This document shows, piece by piece, positions 63,797 to 64,000 of a DNA stretch of 64,000 bases. Every line of letters begins with the position of its first letter. Position 1 is the stretch's first letter. Below the pieces are notes generated by a model. That model worked only from the letters and a program-made list of their open reading frames with translations. It was not told the origin of the DNA and did not search any database. The DNA is taken from the NCBI RefSeq assembly GCF_000003605.2, contig NW_003131026.1:1-64000 (forward strand), in the 5' to 3' direction. This DNA is from Saccoglossus kowalevskii. Its lineage: Eukaryota > Hemichordata > Enteropneusta > Harrimaniidae. The position numbers were made by a program, and so were the translations under genes.

Positions 63797-64000
63797 ATTG
63801 TTGAATGCTTGGGATTTATGCTGATGTAATCTATCATTTGTTTAATTATGGACCTCTGGAGAGGTCATCAAAAATTGCATCGACCGACGGTATTTCACGT
63901 CGTTTCGTGCAGGGTATTGGTAAAAGTTTTCAACTAGCAATAATCGCGCCTCGGTTGGACCTCATGGGCTACGATATCGCCTCTGCGCAGAGATAAATTG
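63797..64000 (+). repeat. Satellite unit M56 (partial, cut by window end)
   Basis: First 204 bp of the next unit, preceded by the CAATTTTACTTGTCGC junction and carrying CTCTGGAG. The array continues past the window. Confidence 0.95.

Larger units (their letters stand above)
114..64000. repeat. Tandem satellite array, 1177-bp unit, at least 55 copies
   Basis: The motif GAATGCTTGGGATTTA and its surroundings recur every 1170-1179 bp, all in one orientation, through the whole window. The unit is AT-rich with many retained CpGs. Units differ by a few per cent at most, mainly at recurring diagnostic sites. Short open frames recur because the unit recurs (in M13: 14180-14371 plus; 14337-14525 and 14830-15072 minus). 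They overlap on both strands, look like no known protein, and their commonest class differences change amino acids, so I do not call them genes. No rRNA, tRNA, transposase or reverse transcriptase is visible. The array runs off the right end. Centromeric or other heterochromatic satellite is an inference only. Confidence 0.97.

Noticed and set aside
114-64000. CENP-B box in the unit
   Set aside because: No TTCG....A..CGGG match was found on either strand by eye. GTTTCGTGCAGGG does not fit.
114-64000. CRISPR array or bacterial repeat region
   Set aside because: The period is about 1177 bp with no short repeat and unique spacer pattern, and no cas genes are present.
114-64000. Tandem copies of a transposon or LTR
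   Set aside because: Unit junctions show no terminal inverted repeats, target-site duplications, TG...CA ends or Helitron-type ends, and no transposition protein is visible. A distant origin from a non-autonomous element cannot be excluded.
114-64000. A single fixed higher-order repeat period
   Set aside because: Twin units lie at many different offsets (9, 13, 14, 15, 21, 23, 29, 30, 34 and 50 units), so a mosaic of copied blocks fits better than one regular higher-order unit.

Overview
The window is one tandem satellite array with no recognisable gene. From about position 114 to the end (and beyond 64000), the same unit repeats head to tail on one strand. The commonest unit length is 1177 bp. 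I count 55 complete units (M1-M55) and one partial unit (M56). I set the unit start at the array's left edge, at the motif ATTGTTGAATGC. Fifty-three units are 1138-1179 bp long. Two (M41, M50) are about 733 bp because both carry the same internal deletion of about 440 bp. Positions 1-113 are the only sequence unlike the repeat, so the left edge of the array lies in the window.

Organism: nothing here names a species. A very large array with a kilobase-scale unit and no operons, RNA genes or coding sequence points to a eukaryotic nuclear genome. CpG sites stay intact from unit to unit, which argues weakly against a heavily CpG-methylated genome such as a vertebrate. An invertebrate, perhaps an arthropod, is a guess. 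Function is unknown; centromeric, heterochromatic, sex-chromosome or B-chromosome satellite are all possible.

Unit anatomy (M13, 14172-15348, as reference): a CGACG inverted repeat; two adjacent palindromes, CGATATCG and CTCTGCGCAGAG; TTACGTA, GTGAA, GAATTA and CTGTT inverted repeats; a degenerate direct repeat of about 70 bp present twice; an 8-bp inverted repeat with a 22-nt spacer; a CGCCA/TGGCG hairpin; and a 12-bp unit repeated twice.

Unit classes: two sites 58 bp apart (equivalent to 14840 and 14898) define class A (CGCGTGG with CTATGTG), class B (CCCGTGG with CTAGGTG) and class C (CCCGTGGCGC with CTTGGTG). Some units are hybrids. A separate 5'-half type D (M2, M21, M30, M47) has a 5-bp deletion. 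Rare variants shared by distant units show that blocks of one to several units were copied around the array, so the layout is a mosaic without a single fixed higher-order period. Clusters of one-base losses at short homopolymers look more like consensus error than biology.
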